Translations under genes and position numbers: made by a program
Notes under the pieces: model-generated
What the model was told of the DNA's origin: nothing
The model's database searches: none
The model's input: the letters and a program-made list of their open reading frames with translations, nothing else
Part shown: piece after piece, positions 41,637-50,746 of the stretch
How positions within the stretch are numbered: position 1 is the stretch's first letter
Layout: each line of letters begins with the position of its first letter
Source: Streptomyces avicenniae
GTDB taxonomy: Bacteria; Actinomycetota; Actinomycetes; Streptomycetales; Streptomycetaceae
DNA length: 64,000 nucleotides
Direction of reading: 5' to 3'
Assembly: GCF_000719135.1 (NCBI RefSeq)
Contig: NZ_JOEK01000006.1
Location: 124,001-188,000 of the forward strand

Positions 41637-42469
41637 GCTGGCGAAGGCTGTTGGGCGAGCGGCAGGTCGAGGTGCCGGTGCCGCCCGCCGCCGGGCAGAC
41701 GGCCGCCGCCGCGCGGGGGGTGTCGCTGGCCCTGGGCGGCCGGACGGTGCTGGACGGCGTGGACGTCGCGGTGACGGCCGGTGAGGTGCTGGCGCTGGTC
41801 GGCCCGAACGGCGCCGGCAAGTCAACCCTGCTGTCGGTGCTCGCGGCGGACGAGCAGCCGGACGGCGGCGAGGTCCTGATCGCCGGGCGCTGGGCCGCCG
41901 AGTGGACCGCTCCCGAACTCGCCCTGCGGCGCGCCGTGTTGCCGCAGGCGGCGACGCTGTCGTTCCCCTTCACCGTGGCCGACGTCGTCCGCATGGGGCG
42001 CGCGCCCTGGGCCGGGACGCGTGCGGAGGACGAGGACGACGCCGCCGTGGCCGAGGCGATGGCGGCGACGGAGGTGACGCGGTTCGCCGACCGGCCGTTC
42101 TCCGCGCTCTCGGGCGGCGAGCGCGCGCGGGTCGCGCTGGCGCGCGTCCTGGCGCAGCGCGCGCCCCTGCTGCTGCTCGACGAGCCGACTGCCGCACTGG
42201 ACCTGCGGCACCAGGAGTTGGTGCTGCGCGTCTGCACGGAGCAGGCGGCGGCGGGCCGTGCCGTCGTGGTCGTGCTGCACGATCTCGGCCTCGCCGCCGC
42301 GTACGCGGACCGGGCCGCCGTGCTGCACGAGGGGCGCGTCGCGGCGTCGGGGCAGCCGGGCGAGGTGTTCACGGAAGACCTGCTCAGCCGCGTCTACCAG
42401 CACCCGGTGGAGGTGCTGCCGCATCCGGTGACGGGCACCCGCCTGGTGCTGCCGCGCCGGGTGGGGTGA
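41633..42469 (+). CDS. hmuV: Heme ABC transporter ATP-binding protein HmuV
   Basis: A 278-residue ATPase: Walker A GPNGAGKST (about 58-66), Q-loop in VLPQAATLSFPFTVADVVRM, signature LSGGERARVALARVL and Walker B LLLLDEPTAALD. The H-loop is in VVLHDLGLAAAYADR. The PFTVADVV block is that of hemin and siderophore transport ATPases. GTG 41633 overlaps the hmuU stop (GTGA). Energises HmuTU import of heme, whose iron is released by the heme oxygenase at 9239-9919. Confidence 0.93.
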   Translation: MSWRRLLGERQVEVPVPPAAGQTAAAARGVSLALGGRTVLDGVDVAVTAGEVLALVGPNGAGKSTLLSVLAADEQPDGGEVLIAGRWAAEWTAPELALRRAVLPQAATLSFPFTVADVVRMGRAPWAGTRAEDEDDAAVAEAMAATEVTRFADRPFSALSGGERARVALARVLAQRAPLLLLDEPTAALDLRHQELVLRVCTEQAAAGRAVVVVLHDLGLAAAYADRAAVLHEGRVAASGQPGEVFTEDLLSRVYQHPVEVLPHPVTGTRLVLPRRVG

Positions 42470-42828
42470 GCGGCGCGGCGAGCGGAACCGGAGATTCCGG
42501 CCACGGAACCGGGCGGTTTCGGAAAGTTCCAACAAACAGCGGCCAAACGCCGTGCGCATGCCCTAGCCTCTTCTGCGGCACCGGGCGCGCACTCACGGGG
42601 AGATGAGGACACGCCTTCCTCACACCATCCACCCATTTCTCCGCCGCTCCGCCACCGCTCCCCGACCGTTCGCCCGAACGGTCCGCCGCCCGTTCCGTCT
42701 TCCGCGCCCGCGCCTGTCAGGCCGTCCCCACCGGGCGCCCCGCCGCACGGCGCCGCCGCCGTCGCGCGGGTGGCGCCCCGCGGCGCCGCCGTTCCCGTGC
42801 CGCCGTTTCCGCACCTTGGGGGTCGATC
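42470..42828. other. 359-bp leader before the sugar transferase gene
   Basis: No gene can be supported here. The first 100 bases are relatively AT-richer (GGTTTCGGAAAGTTCCAACAAACAGC in part) and end in CATGCCCTAGCCTCTT, where TAGCCT near 42564 could be a -10. The remaining 250 bases are extremely C-rich, giving a long untranslated leader if that promoter is used. GGAAC/GTTCC elements repeat near 42483, 42503 and 42523 and could be sigma or regulator sites. Confidence 0.3.
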
Positions 42829-44316
42829 ATGCGTCGCCAGGACTCTTCACGCTTTGGAATCGTGCGCGAACAGGCGGTCCCGGTCCGCCGGGTCGTCCCC
42901 CGGTCGGGGCAGTCCTCCTGGTACGCACCGGTCGCCGTCGGCGCCGATGCCGCCGGCGCCTTCTTACCGGTCCTCGCGGTCTACCAACTCGCCGACGAGC
43001 CGCACCCGTTGGCCGCCGCGACCGTCGCCGCCGTCTCCTGGACGGCCGTCCGCGCCGTCCACCGCCGCTACCGGCCGCGGTCCCTCGGCGAGCGGCGCGG
43101 GCTGCTGTCCGCCGCGCACGACTGGCTCATCCTCCTCGGCCTGCTGGCCGCCCTGCGCGCCGTCACCGGCGAGTCGTCCTCGCCCGCCTCCGCGCTGCTC
43201 GCGCTCGGCGCCGCGCCGCTCGTCACCGGGGCGACATGCGCCGCGATCCACCGCCACCTCACCCGCAGACGGCACCGCGCGCAGTCCGTGCGGCGCGTCC
43301 TGGTCGTCGGCGAGCCAGGACCGGTGGACGCCGTGGCCGCGCAACTCGCCGCGCGCACCGACCACCCGTATGTCGTCATCGGCACGGTCCTGGTCGGCGA
43401 GACGGCCGAACTGCCCTGCGGCGTGCCCCGGTTGGGGAGACTGGCGCCCGCCGTCCCCGACCTGATACCCGGGGCCCAGGACGGGCCCACCGTACTCGCC
43501 GCCGCACGCGGCCAGGCCGCCGACGTCGTCCTCGCCGTCCCCGGCGCCGCCCTCGCCGGGGAACGGCTGCGGCACCTCGGCTGGTCCGTGCAGGACGCCG
43601 GACTCTCCCTCGTCGTCGCCTCGGGGCTCACCGAGGTGGCGCTGCGCCGCGTCACCGTCTCCACCGCCGCGGGGCTGAGCCTGCTGCACGTCGCCCCGCC
43701 GCTGCGCAGCGGCCCGCAGCCCGCCGTCAAGACGGTCATCGACCGCACGGCCGCCTTCCTCGCCCTCGCCCTCCTCGCCCCGCTCCTGCTGCTGCTCGCG
43801 CTGGCGGTGCGGATCGACTCGTCGGGGCCGGTGCTCTACCGGCAGACCCGCGTCGGCCTGCGGGGCGAACCGTTCACGCTCTGGAAGTTCCGCACGATGG
43901 TCGCCGACGCGGAGCTGCGCCGCCCCGCGCTCGAAGGGGCCAACGAGCACCGTTCAGGGCCCCTGTTCAAGATGCGCCGCGACCCGCGCGTCACCCGTGT
44001 CGGGCGGCTGCTGCGCCGCACCTCGCTGGACGAACTCCCGCAGCTCGTCAACGTGATGAACGGCGAGATGGCGCTCGTCGGCCCCCGGCCACCGCTGCCT
44101 GACGAGGTGGCGCGCTACGGCGCGGTGGAGCTGCGGCGGCTCGTCGTGAAACCGGGCCTCACCGGGCCGTGGCAGGTCGGCGGCCGGGCCGACCTGTCGT
44201 GGGACGAGGGCCTGGCGCTCGACCTGGACTACGCCGACAACTGGTCGGTCACCGGCGATCTCGACGTGCTGGCCCGCACCGTCCGCGCGGTCCTCGACGG
44301 GCGCGGCGCTTACTGA
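42829..44316 (+). CDS. Polyprenyl-phosphate sugar-1-phosphate transferase with a TTA codon
   Basis: A 495-residue membrane enzyme that starts exopolysaccharide units by moving a sugar-1-phosphate onto undecaprenyl phosphate. Four N-terminal membrane helices, a central Rossmann-like region (VRRVLVVGEPGPVDAVAAQL) and a fifth helix near 295-317 precede the bacterial sugar transferase domain. Its blocks are LYRQTRVGLRGEPFTLWKFR TMV, SLDELPQLVNVMNGEMALVG PRPPLP and KPGLTGPWQVGGR. Codon 46 (42964-42966) is TTA, rare in Streptomyces and read only by the bldA tRNA, so translation should be tied to development. It opens the polysaccharide region with GDP-fucose genes. Confidence 0.9.
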   Translation: MRRQDSSRFGIVREQAVPVRRVVPRSGQSSWYAPVAVGADAAGAFLPVLAVYQLADEPHPLAAATVAAVSWTAVRAVHRRYRPRSLGERRGLLSAAHDWLILLGLLAALRAVTGESSSPASALLALGAAPLVTGATCAAIHRHLTRRRHRAQSVRRVLVVGEPGPVDAVAAQLAARTDHPYVVIGTVLVGETAELPCGVPRLGRLAPAVPDLIPGAQDGPTVLAAARGQAADVVLAVPGAALAGERLRHLGWSVQDAGLSLVVASGLTEVALRRVTVSTAAGLSLLHVAPPLRSGPQPAVKTVIDRTAAFLALALLAPLLLLLALAVRIDSSGPVLYRQTRVGLRGEPFTLWKFRTMVADAELRRPALEGANEHRSGPLFKMRRDPRVTRVGRLLRRTSLDELPQLVNVMNGEMALVGPRPPLPDEVARYGAVELRRLVVKPGLTGPWQVGGRADLSWDEGLALDLDYADNWSVTGDLDVLARTVRAVLDGRGAY

Positions 44317-44348
44317 TGGGCCGTCAGAACACTTGCGCCACGCGCCGG

Positions 44349-45299
44349 TTACGCACGCACGCGCGTGCCGTGCGCCAGCCACCAGCGGTACGTGTCGGCG
44401 ATCCCCTCGGCCAGCGGCACGCGCGGCGTGAAGCCGAGCGCCCGCAGCCGCGTGACGTCCAGCAGCTTGCGCGGCGTGCCGTCCGGCCTGCTGGTGTCCC
44501 AGGCGATACGGCCCGTGTACCCCACGGCGGCGGCGACGGTCGCGGCCAGTTCCGCGATGGTCAGGTCCTCGCCGCAGCCGACGTTCACCGCCACCTCGTC
44601 GTCGTGCTCGCGCAGCAGCGTCACGCAGGCGCGCGCCAGGTCGGCGCTGTGCAGGAACTCGCGGCGCGGCGTGCCGGAGCCCCACAGCGTGATCTCGGGG
44701 CTCCCCGCCTCCTTCGCCTCGTGGAAGCGGCGGATCAGCGCGGGCAGGACGTGCGACGTCTCGGGGTCGAAGCTGTCGCCGGGGCCGTAGAGGTTGGTCG
44801 GCATGGCGGCGATGTACGCGCGGCCGAACTGCCGCCGGTAGGCGCGGATCTGCGTGATCCCCGCGATCTTGGCGAGCGCGTACGCCTCGTTGGTCGGCTC
44901 CAACGGGCCCGTCAGCAGCGCCTCTTCCGGGATGGGCTGCGGCGCGAGCCGGGGATAGATGCAGGAGGAGCCGAGGAACAGCAGGCGGGGGACGTCGGCC
45001 GCGTGCGCGCCGGAGATGACGCTGAGCTGGATGCGCAGGTTGTCTTCGAGGAACGGCACGGGGAAGCGCTGGTTCGCCATGATCCCGCCCACGGTGGCGG
45101 CGGCCAGGACGACGGCGTCCGGCCTGACGGCGGCGAGCCAGGCGCGCGTGCGGTCGGCGTCGCGCAGGTCGAGCTGCTCCCTGGTCCTGGTCAGGACCTC
45201 GTGCCCCTCGTCCGCGAGGGCGCGGGCGAGGGCGGAGCCGGCGAGACCGCGGTGCCCGGCGACGAACACGCGGGCGGTGGGCGGCAGGAGGGTCGTCAT
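44349..45299 (-). CDS. fcl: GDP-L-fucose synthase
   Basis: A 316-residue extended SDR epimerase-reductase that turns GDP-4-keto-6-deoxy-mannose into GDP-L-fucose. Signatures: VFVAGHRGLAGSALARALAD (cofactor loop), AATVGGIMANQRFPVPFLED, LFLGSSCIYPRLAPQPIPEE and the Tyr/Lys pair in NEAYALAKIAG. MPTNLYGPGDSFDPETSHVL and WGSGTPRREFLHSADLA follow. ATG 45299 chosen. It is divergent from gmd, the preceding enzyme of the pathway, a usual actinomycete arrangement. Confidence 0.93.
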   Translation of the reverse strand: MTTLLPPTARVFVAGHRGLAGSALARALADEGHEVLTRTREQLDLRDADRTRAWLAAVRPDAVVLAAATVGGIMANQRFPVPFLEDNLRIQLSVISGAHAADVPRLLFLGSSCIYPRLAPQPIPEEALLTGPLEPTNEAYALAKIAGITQIRAYRRQFGRAYIAAMPTNLYGPGDSFDPETSHVLPALIRRFHEAKEAGSPEITLWGSGTPRREFLHSADLARACVTLLREHDDEVAVNVGCGEDLTIAELAATVAAAVGYTGRIAWDTSRPDGTPRKLLDVTRLRALGFTPRVPLAEGIADTYRWWLAHGTRVRA

Positions 45300-45399
45300 G
45301 GCCCGGATTCTGCCAGCGGGGCGGCGCCGCGCGCGGGCGTTCCGCGCGGCGTGGGGCACGTGAACGGAAAGCGCAGGAGAGACAGTTGGGGGAACTTCC

Positions 45400-46428
45400 A
45401 TGACGGACAACGCCTCGGGCAGGACGGCGCTGATCACCGGCGTCACCGGGCAGGACGGCTCGTACCTGACCGAGCTGCTGCTCGCGAAGGGCTACACGGT
45501 GCACGGGCTGCTGCGCCGCTCGTCGTCGTTCAACACCGAGCGCATCGACCACCTCTACCAGGGCCCGCAGATGCCGGAGCGCACGCTGGTGCTGCACCAC
45601 GCGGACCTCTCGGACGGTGTCGCGCTGGTCAACCTGCTGCGTGAGGTGCGGCCGGACGAGGTGTACAACCTCGGCGCGCAGTCACACGTGCGGGTGTCGT
45701 TCGACGCGCCGCTGTACACGGGGGACGTCACGGGCCTCGGGACGCTGCGGCTGCTGGAGGCGATCAGGGCCAGCGGGGTGGAGACGCGGATCTACCAGGC
45801 GTCGTCGTCGGAGATGTACGGCTCGGTGCCGCCGCCGCAGAACGAGCGCACGCCGTTCCACCCGCGCAGCCCGTACGGCTGCGCCAAGGTGTTCAGCTAC
45901 TGGTCCACCGTCAACTACCGCGAGGCATACGGGCTTTACGCGGTCAATGGCATTCTGTTCAACCATGAGTCGCCGCGCCGGGGGGAGACGTTCGTGACGC
46001 GCAAGATCACGCGCGCGGTCGCCCGGATCAGGGCCGGGCTCCAGGAGCGCCTGTACATGGGGAACCTGGACGCCGTCCGCGACTGGGGCTACGCGCCGGA
46101 GTACGTCGAGGCCATGTGGCGCATGCTCCAGCGGGACGAGCCGGACGACTACGTGGTCGCGACGGGGGTCCCGGCGACCGTGCGGGACTTCCTCGGCGCG
46201 GCGTTCGCCGCCGGGGGCCTGGACTGGACGGAACACGTCCGCTTCGACCCCAAGTACGAGCGGCCGAGCGAGGTGGACGCCCTGGTGGGGGACGCGTCGA
46301 AGGCGCGCGACCTGCTGGGCTGGGAACCGGCCGTGCGCTGGCGTGAGTTGGCCGGGCTGATGGTGGAGGCCGACATCGCCTCCCTCGACGCCGAGTTGAG
46401 CGGCGCCAGTGTGCGGATCGACCGGTGA
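45400..46428 (+). CDS. gmd: GDP-mannose 4,6-dehydratase
   Basis: A 342-residue SDR that dehydrates GDP-D-mannose to GDP-4-keto-6-deoxy-D-mannose. Signatures: [60 protein letters not shown], the SSSEMYG block and Tyr/Lys in [32 protein letters not shown] and LGNLDA-like [20 protein letters not shown] follow. Next to fcl it supplies GDP-fucose, or GDP-rhamnose-type intermediates, for surface glycans. A few AT-rich codons around 45930-45970 stand out from the local bias. Confidence 0.95.
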   Translation: MTDNASGRTALITGVTGQDGSYLTELLLAKGYTVHGLLRRSSSFNTERIDHLYQGPQMPERTLVLHHADLSDGVALVNLLREVRPDEVYNLGAQSHVRVSFDAPLYTGDVTGLGTLRLLEAIRASGVETRIYQASSSEMYGSVPPPQNERTPFHPRSPYGCAKVFSYWSTVNYREAYGLYAVNGILFNHESPRRGETFVTRKITRAVARIRAGLQERLYMGNLDAVRDWGYAPEYVEAMWRMLQRDEPDDYVVATGVPATVRDFLGAAFAAGGLDWTEHVRFDPKYERPSEVDALVGDASKARDLLGWEPAVRWRELAGLMVEADIASLDAELSGASVRIDR

Positions 46429-46499
46429 GACGGGCGGGGCCGATGCGGGACGGGCGAGACGGGCAGGACGGGCAGGACGTGCGGAGGATGGGTGAGGCC

Positions 46500-49325
46500 A
46501 TGTCGGACAGAGGCGCTCCGATGAGCGTGATGGTGGGGCGGGCCCTCGCGGCGCGGCTGCGCGTGCGGCCGGGGGCGCTGCCGGGCCGCCGTCTGGTGGG
46601 GATCGGGGCGGTGGCCGCGCTGACGGCCGGGCTCCTCGTCGCCGCGGGACCGGCGCCCGAGGAGGCCGAGGCGCTGACGGCGCCGCTGACCATGACGGCC
46701 GAGGATCTGCCGACGTGGCAGACGAACGGCATCGTCTACGCGCTGGCCGAGGCGGACGGCGTGGTGTACGTCGGCGGCACGTTCTCGACGGTCAGGCCGC
46801 CGGGCGCCGATCCGGGGACGCAGGAACAGCCGGTCGCCAACTTCGTGGCGCTGGACGCCGCGACGGGCGCGCCGGTCGAGGGCTGCGACCTGTCGTTCAC
46901 GGTCGGCTCCGGCACGGCGACGATCCGCTCGCTCGCGGTGTCGCCCGACAAGGGCACGCTGTACGTGGGCGGCACGTTCGGCTCGGTGAACGGCGTCGGC
47001 GCCAGCAGCGTCGCCGCGTTCGACCTGCCGACCTGCGCGCGCGCCCCGTTCCCGGTCGCGGCGAACGGCATCGTGCGCGCCATCGCGGCGGGCGAGGACC
47101 GGGTGTACCTGGGCGGCGACTTCACGCAGCTCGCCGGGCAGCCGCGGTCGCGCTTCGGCGCGGTGACGACGGCGGGCGCCGTGGTCGCGGGCTGGCGGGC
47201 CGACGCGGACGAGATCGGCAAGGCCGTCGCGCTCACCCCGGACGGCGAACACGTCCTGCTGGGCGGCGACTTCTTCGAGGTCAACGGCGCGAACTCGCAC
47301 GCCCTGGCCGTCGTGGACGCGGGCACGGGCGCCAACGTCCGTACGTATCCCGAGGGGTTCATCGAGACCAACTCGACGGTCCAGTCCATCGCGACGGACG
47401 GCACGAGCTTCTACACCGGCAACGAGGGCACGGGCGGCGGGGTGTTCGACGGCCGCATCGCGCTGAGCCTCGACACCTTCGACCAGCGCTGGCGCGACAC
47501 GTGCCTGGGCGCGACGCAGAGCGTGACGGTGCACGGCGGCGTGCTCTACAGCGGGCACCACGCGCACGACTGCGCGAGCATGGGCGAGTTCCCGAACCAG
47601 GAGCGCTACCACCTGTTCGCGCAGGCCGTGACGGGCACGGCGAAGCTCGGCTGGTTCCCCAACACGAACGACGGCCTCGGCGAACAGCTCGGCCCGCGCG
47701 TCCTCATCCCGGTGACCGACCACCCGGACGACGCGCGTGACTTCCTGTGGGTCGGCGGCGGGTTCACGACGGTCAACGGTGTCGCGCAGTGGGGCCTCAC
47801 GCGCTTCGCGACCGGCCCGGACACGGGCCTGCCCTCCACGCCGGAGACGCACGCGGCGAGCCCGGCGGCCGACCGTGTGGACGTGAGCTGGCGCGCGAGC
47901 CTGGACCTGGACGACAGCCTGCTGACGTACCGCGTCTACCGCAACGGCGCGAGCACGCCCGTGCACACGGTCGAGGGCTCATCGCTGCCCTGGGTGCGCC
48001 CGCAACTCACCTGGTCAGACCCGGACGTCGAGGCAGGGGAGACGCACAGCTACCGCGTCACGGCCACCGACGGCGCGGGCAACGTCAGCGCGCTGTCCGC
48101 CCCCGTGTCGGTGACGGTCGCGAGCGGCACGCAGGCGTACGCGAACGCGGTGCTGGCCGACGACCCGCTGCTGTACTGGCGGTTCGACGAGACGGCGAAC
48201 AACTACGCGTCCGACGCGTCGGGCAACGGCACGAGCGGTGTCCACCGCGGCGGCCCGGCGCGCGGCACGTCCCCGGCGGCCGTCCCCGGCCCCGGCGCGG
48301 CGGCGGTCGGCTACGACGGCACCGACGCGTACACGTACAGCGACGCGCGCCTGCCCGGCATGCAGCGCTTCACGATGGAGACGTGGTTCCGCACGACGAC
48401 GACGCGCGGCGGCAAGCTGATGGGCCTCGGCAACCTGACGCTCCAGGCCAGCGCCAACCGCGACCCGAACCTGTACATGCTCAACAACGGTCAGCTCACG
48501 TTCGGCATCATCAACGGCGGCAACCGCACGCTGACCACCCCCGGCCGCTACAACGACGGGCAGTGGCACCACATCGCCGTGTCCGTCGGCAGCGCGGGGA
48601 TGCGGCTGTACGTGGACGGGGCGCAGGTCAACTCCAACCCGCTGTTCACGTCGGCCCGTTCCGTCTCCGGCTACCTGCGTACCGGCGGCGACTCGCTGGC
48701 GAACTGGGCCAACCGGCCCACGAGCGACTACTTCGCGGGCGAGCTGGACGAGACGGCCCTGTACCCGGCGCAGTTGTCGGCGGCGCGGGTGCGCGCGCAC
48801 TTCGACGCGGCGTCCGTGCCGTCCGACACGGTGACGCAGCTGGCGCCCGTCGCGGACACGTACGTCAACGGCGCCGCGCCGAGCGCCGTCCACGGCACGC
48901 ACCAGCAGCTCGCGGTGCGGGGCGCGCCCGCGTACGAGAGCTACCTCGCGTTCGACCTGCCGTCCGCGCCCGCGGGGCAGGTGCTGAAGGCGGCGTCGCT
49001 GCGCGTGCGCGTCGGCGGTGACGCGGCGGCGGGCGCGCTGGACGACTTCCCCGTGGTGCCGGTCGAGGGGGCGTGGAGCGAGGCGGCGACGACGTACGCG
49101 ACCCGCCCCGCGCTCGGGACCACGGCGCTCGGCACGCTGGAGTCGCCCGACGCGCTGAACGGCACGTACACCGTCCCGCTGCAACGCACGGCGGTGCAGG
49201 GCGCGTTGGGCGGACAGTTCGCGGTGGCGCTCGTCAGCGAGGGCACCGACAGCCTGTGGCTCGGCTCCCGCGAGTCGGCGGCGGCGAACCGGCCGCAGCT
49301 GCTCCTCACATTCGGGGCGCCGTGA
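46500..49325 (+). CDS. Large secreted beta-propeller / FN3 / LamG / DNRLRE protein
   Basis: A 941-residue secreted protein. After a long basic leader and signal peptide (cleavage near residue 60, PEEAEA) come delta-60/DUF5122-type beta-propeller repeats (about 75-435; VYVGGTFSTV, LYVGGTFGSVNGVGASSVAA, LGGDFFEVNGANSHALAVVD, VGGGFTTVNGVAQWGLTRF). A fibronectin-III domain (about 440-535), a LamG-like jelly-roll (about 545-775; WRFDE, FTMETWFRTTTTRGGKL, YNDGQWHHIAVSV) and a C-terminal DNRLRE domain (about 785-941; ADTYVNG, AYESYLAFDLP, ESAAANRPQLLLTF) follow. Such modules bind carbohydrate or adhere. The stop overlaps the next start (TGATG). ATG 46500 is preceded by GGTGAGG; ATG 46521 is possible. 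Placed in a glycan locus, it may bind or organise the polysaccharide. Confidence 0.85.
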   Translation: MSDRGAPMSVMVGRALAARLRVRPGALPGRRLVGIGAVAALTAGLLVAAGPAPEEAEALTAPLTMTAEDLPTWQTNGIVYALAEADGVVYVGGTFSTVRPPGADPGTQEQPVANFVALDAATGAPVEGCDLSFTVGSGTATIRSLAVSPDKGTLYVGGTFGSVNGVGASSVAAFDLPTCARAPFPVAANGIVRAIAAGEDRVYLGGDFTQLAGQPRSRFGAVTTAGAVVAGWRADADEIGKAVALTPDGEHVLLGGDFFEVNGANSHALAVVDAGTGANVRTYPEGFIETNSTVQSIATDGTSFYTGNEGTGGGVFDGRIALSLDTFDQRWRDTCLGATQSVTVHGGVLYSGHHAHDCASMGEFPNQERYHLFAQAVTGTAKLGWFPNTNDGLGEQLGPRVLIPVTDHPDDARDFLWVGGGFTTVNGVAQWGLTRFATGPDTGLPSTPETHAASPAADRVDVSWRASLDLDDSLLTYRVYRNGASTPVHTVEGSSLPWVRPQLTWSDPDVEAGETHSYRVTATDGAGNVSALSAPVSVTVASGTQAYANAVLADDPLLYWRFDETANNYASDASGNGTSGVHRGGPARGTSPAAVPGPGAAAVGYDGTDAYTYSDARLPGMQRFTMETWFRTTTTRGGKLMGLGNLTLQASANRDPNLYMLNNGQLTFGIINGGNRTLTTPGRYNDGQWHHIAVSVGSAGMRLYVDGAQVNSNPLFTSARSVSGYLRTGGDSLANWANRPTSDYFAGELDETALYPAQLSAARVRAHFDAASVPSDTVTQLAPVADTYVNGAAPSAVHGTHQQLAVRGAPAYESYLAFDLPSAPAGQVLKAASLRVRVGGDAAAGALDDFPVVPVEGAWSEAATTYATRPALGTTALGTLESPDALNGTYTVPLQRTAVQGALGGQFAVALVSEGTDSLWLGSRESAAANRPQLLLTFGAP

Positions 49326-49828
49326 TGCGGCGGCTGCTGCTGCCCGCCCTGGCGATGGGCGCCGCGCTGCTGGTGACCGCCTGCGGCGGTGGCGGGGACG
49401 ACGACGCGCGGGGCGCGGACGGCCCTTCGTCGTCGGCGTCCGCGCAGGACACGGAGCCGGGTCAGGACCAGGACCCGCAGCCGGACGGCGGCCAGGACGG
49501 CGACGCCCTGCCCGACGAGGGAACCGGCGCGCCCGACGAGGGCACCCCGGAGGCGCCGACCGTTCCCGAGGACGAACTCGCTCCTCCGGACGGCGAGTTC
49601 ACCGAGGAGCAGCGCGAATACCTCACGGACCGCGTGCCCGAGGGCGTGGACCCCGGGGCGATCCTCGACCTCGGCACCGAGGCGTGCGACCGCCTCGGCT
49701 ACCTCCAGCGCCACGACCCGGAGTCGATCGGCGCGGCCGTGCGCGACGGGGAGATCCCGGGCGTCGAGGACGCCGTGACGCACCTGTGCCCCGAGTACGC
49801 CGACCTGCTGCCCGAGGGGGACGGATGA
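49325..49828 (+). CDS. Lipoprotein with acidic linker and DUF732-like C-terminus
   Basis: A 167-residue lipoprotein: lipobox LVTAC (Cys20), a disordered Asp/Pro/Gly/Gln-rich tether to about residue 85, and a small helical domain. The domain has two cysteines (EACDRLGYLQRHDPESIGAA, DAVTHLCPEYADLL), as in DUF732 proteins. It is coupled to both neighbours: its ATG overlaps the stop of the giant secreted protein (TGATG), and the GT2 gene starts inside its own stop (ATGA). The strict coupling suggests the three products act together at the cell surface. Confidence 0.75.
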   Translation: MRRLLLPALAMGAALLVTACGGGGDDDARGADGPSSSASAQDTEPGQDQDPQPDGGQDGDALPDEGTGAPDEGTPEAPTVPEDELAPPDGEFTEEQREYLTDRVPEGVDPGAILDLGTEACDRLGYLQRHDPESIGAAVRDGEIPGVEDAVTHLCPEYADLLPEGDG

Positions 49829-50661
49829 CCCGCCTGCCGATCGTCGTGGCGATCCCCACGAAGAACGAGGCGGCCAACATCACCGGGGCCGTCCGCTCCG
49901 TCGCCGCGCACGTCGAGGCCGTCGTCGTCGTGGACTCCGACAGCACCGACGACACGCGCGCCCTCGCGAAGGCGGAGGGCGCCGAGGTCGTCCCGTACAC
50001 CTGGGACGGGAAGTACCCGAAGAAGAAGCAGTGGATCCTCGACCACGTCCGCACCGACACGGACTGGGTGCTGTTCCTCGACGGTGACGAGACGGTCGGC
50101 GGCGAGCTGCTGGCCGAGCTGCGGCGGATCTTCCTGGACGGCCGCCAGGTACGCCCGGCCGCGTTCGACATCCCGCTCGGCTACTGGTTCGCGGGCCGCA
50201 GGCTGCGGCACGGGCACACCATCGTGAAGCGCGCCCTCGTGGACCGCTCGCGCGTCCGTTTCCCCGAGCCGGACGACCTGGCGGCGCCCGGCATGGGCGA
50301 GCAGGAGGGGCACTACCAGCCGCTGGCCGACCCGGTGTTCCGGCTGCGCGCGCCCATCGAGCACCGGGACCTCGACCCGGTGGGCACCTGGTTCGAGCGG
50401 CACAACAGGTACGCGGACTGGGAGGCGTGGCTGGAGACGCACCCGGAGGCGCGGGAGGAGATCAGGACGGCCAAGACGCGGCAGGGGCAGCTCTTCCACC
50501 GCGCGCCGCTGAAGCCGCTGCTGTCGTTCGGCTGGGCGTACGTGGCGCGCCGGGGCTTCCTGGACGGCCGCGCCGGGCTGGACTACGCGCTGGCGATGAG
50601 CTTCTACCGCTGGCAGATCGGCGTGCGGGCGCGCGAGATGCGGCGCGACACCGACACGTGA
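49825..50661 (+). CDS. Glycosyltransferase family 2 (WaaE/KdtX-like)
   Basis: A 278-residue glycosyltransferase: LPIVVAIPTKNEAANITGAV, VVVVDSDSTDDTRALAKAEG, AEVVPYTWDGKYPKKKQWIL and WVLFLDGDETVGGELLAELR (DxD). The KKKQWIL and FLDGDE pattern is that of lipopolysaccharide core glucosyltransferase-like GT2 enzymes. It is the last gene of the coupled trio and ends before a strong terminator. In the context of GDP-fucose genes it probably adds a sugar to a surface polymer; donor unknown. Confidence 0.88.
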   Translation: MTRLPIVVAIPTKNEAANITGAVRSVAAHVEAVVVVDSDSTDDTRALAKAEGAEVVPYTWDGKYPKKKQWILDHVRTDTDWVLFLDGDETVGGELLAELRRIFLDGRQVRPAAFDIPLGYWFAGRRLRHGHTIVKRALVDRSRVRFPEPDDLAAPGMGEQEGHYQPLADPVFRLRAPIEHRDLDPVGTWFERHNRYADWEAWLETHPEAREEIRTAKTRQGQLFHRAPLKPLLSFGWAYVARRGFLDGRAGLDYALAMSFYRWQIGVRAREMRRDTDT

Positions 50662-50665
50662 CCGC

Positions 50666-50699
50666 ACGGCGCCAGGGGGGACCGTCCCCCTGGCGCCGT
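50666..50699. terminator. Bidirectional hairpin terminator
   Basis: ACGGCGCCAGGGGG (50666-50679) and CCCCCTGGCGCCGT (50686-50699) form a perfect 14-bp stem with a six-base loop between the convergent GT2 and ABC permease genes. Confidence 0.8.
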
Positions 50700-50746
50700 C
50701 ACGTCTCAGGCCCGCGGCCCGCCGTCCAGCCGAGGTCGTTCGTCGC

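Noticed and set aside
42603..42828. Reading the leader of the sugar transferase as coding
   Set aside because: The plus frames there are Arg/Pro/His runs without a start region; the enzyme's own family homology and start lie at 42829.
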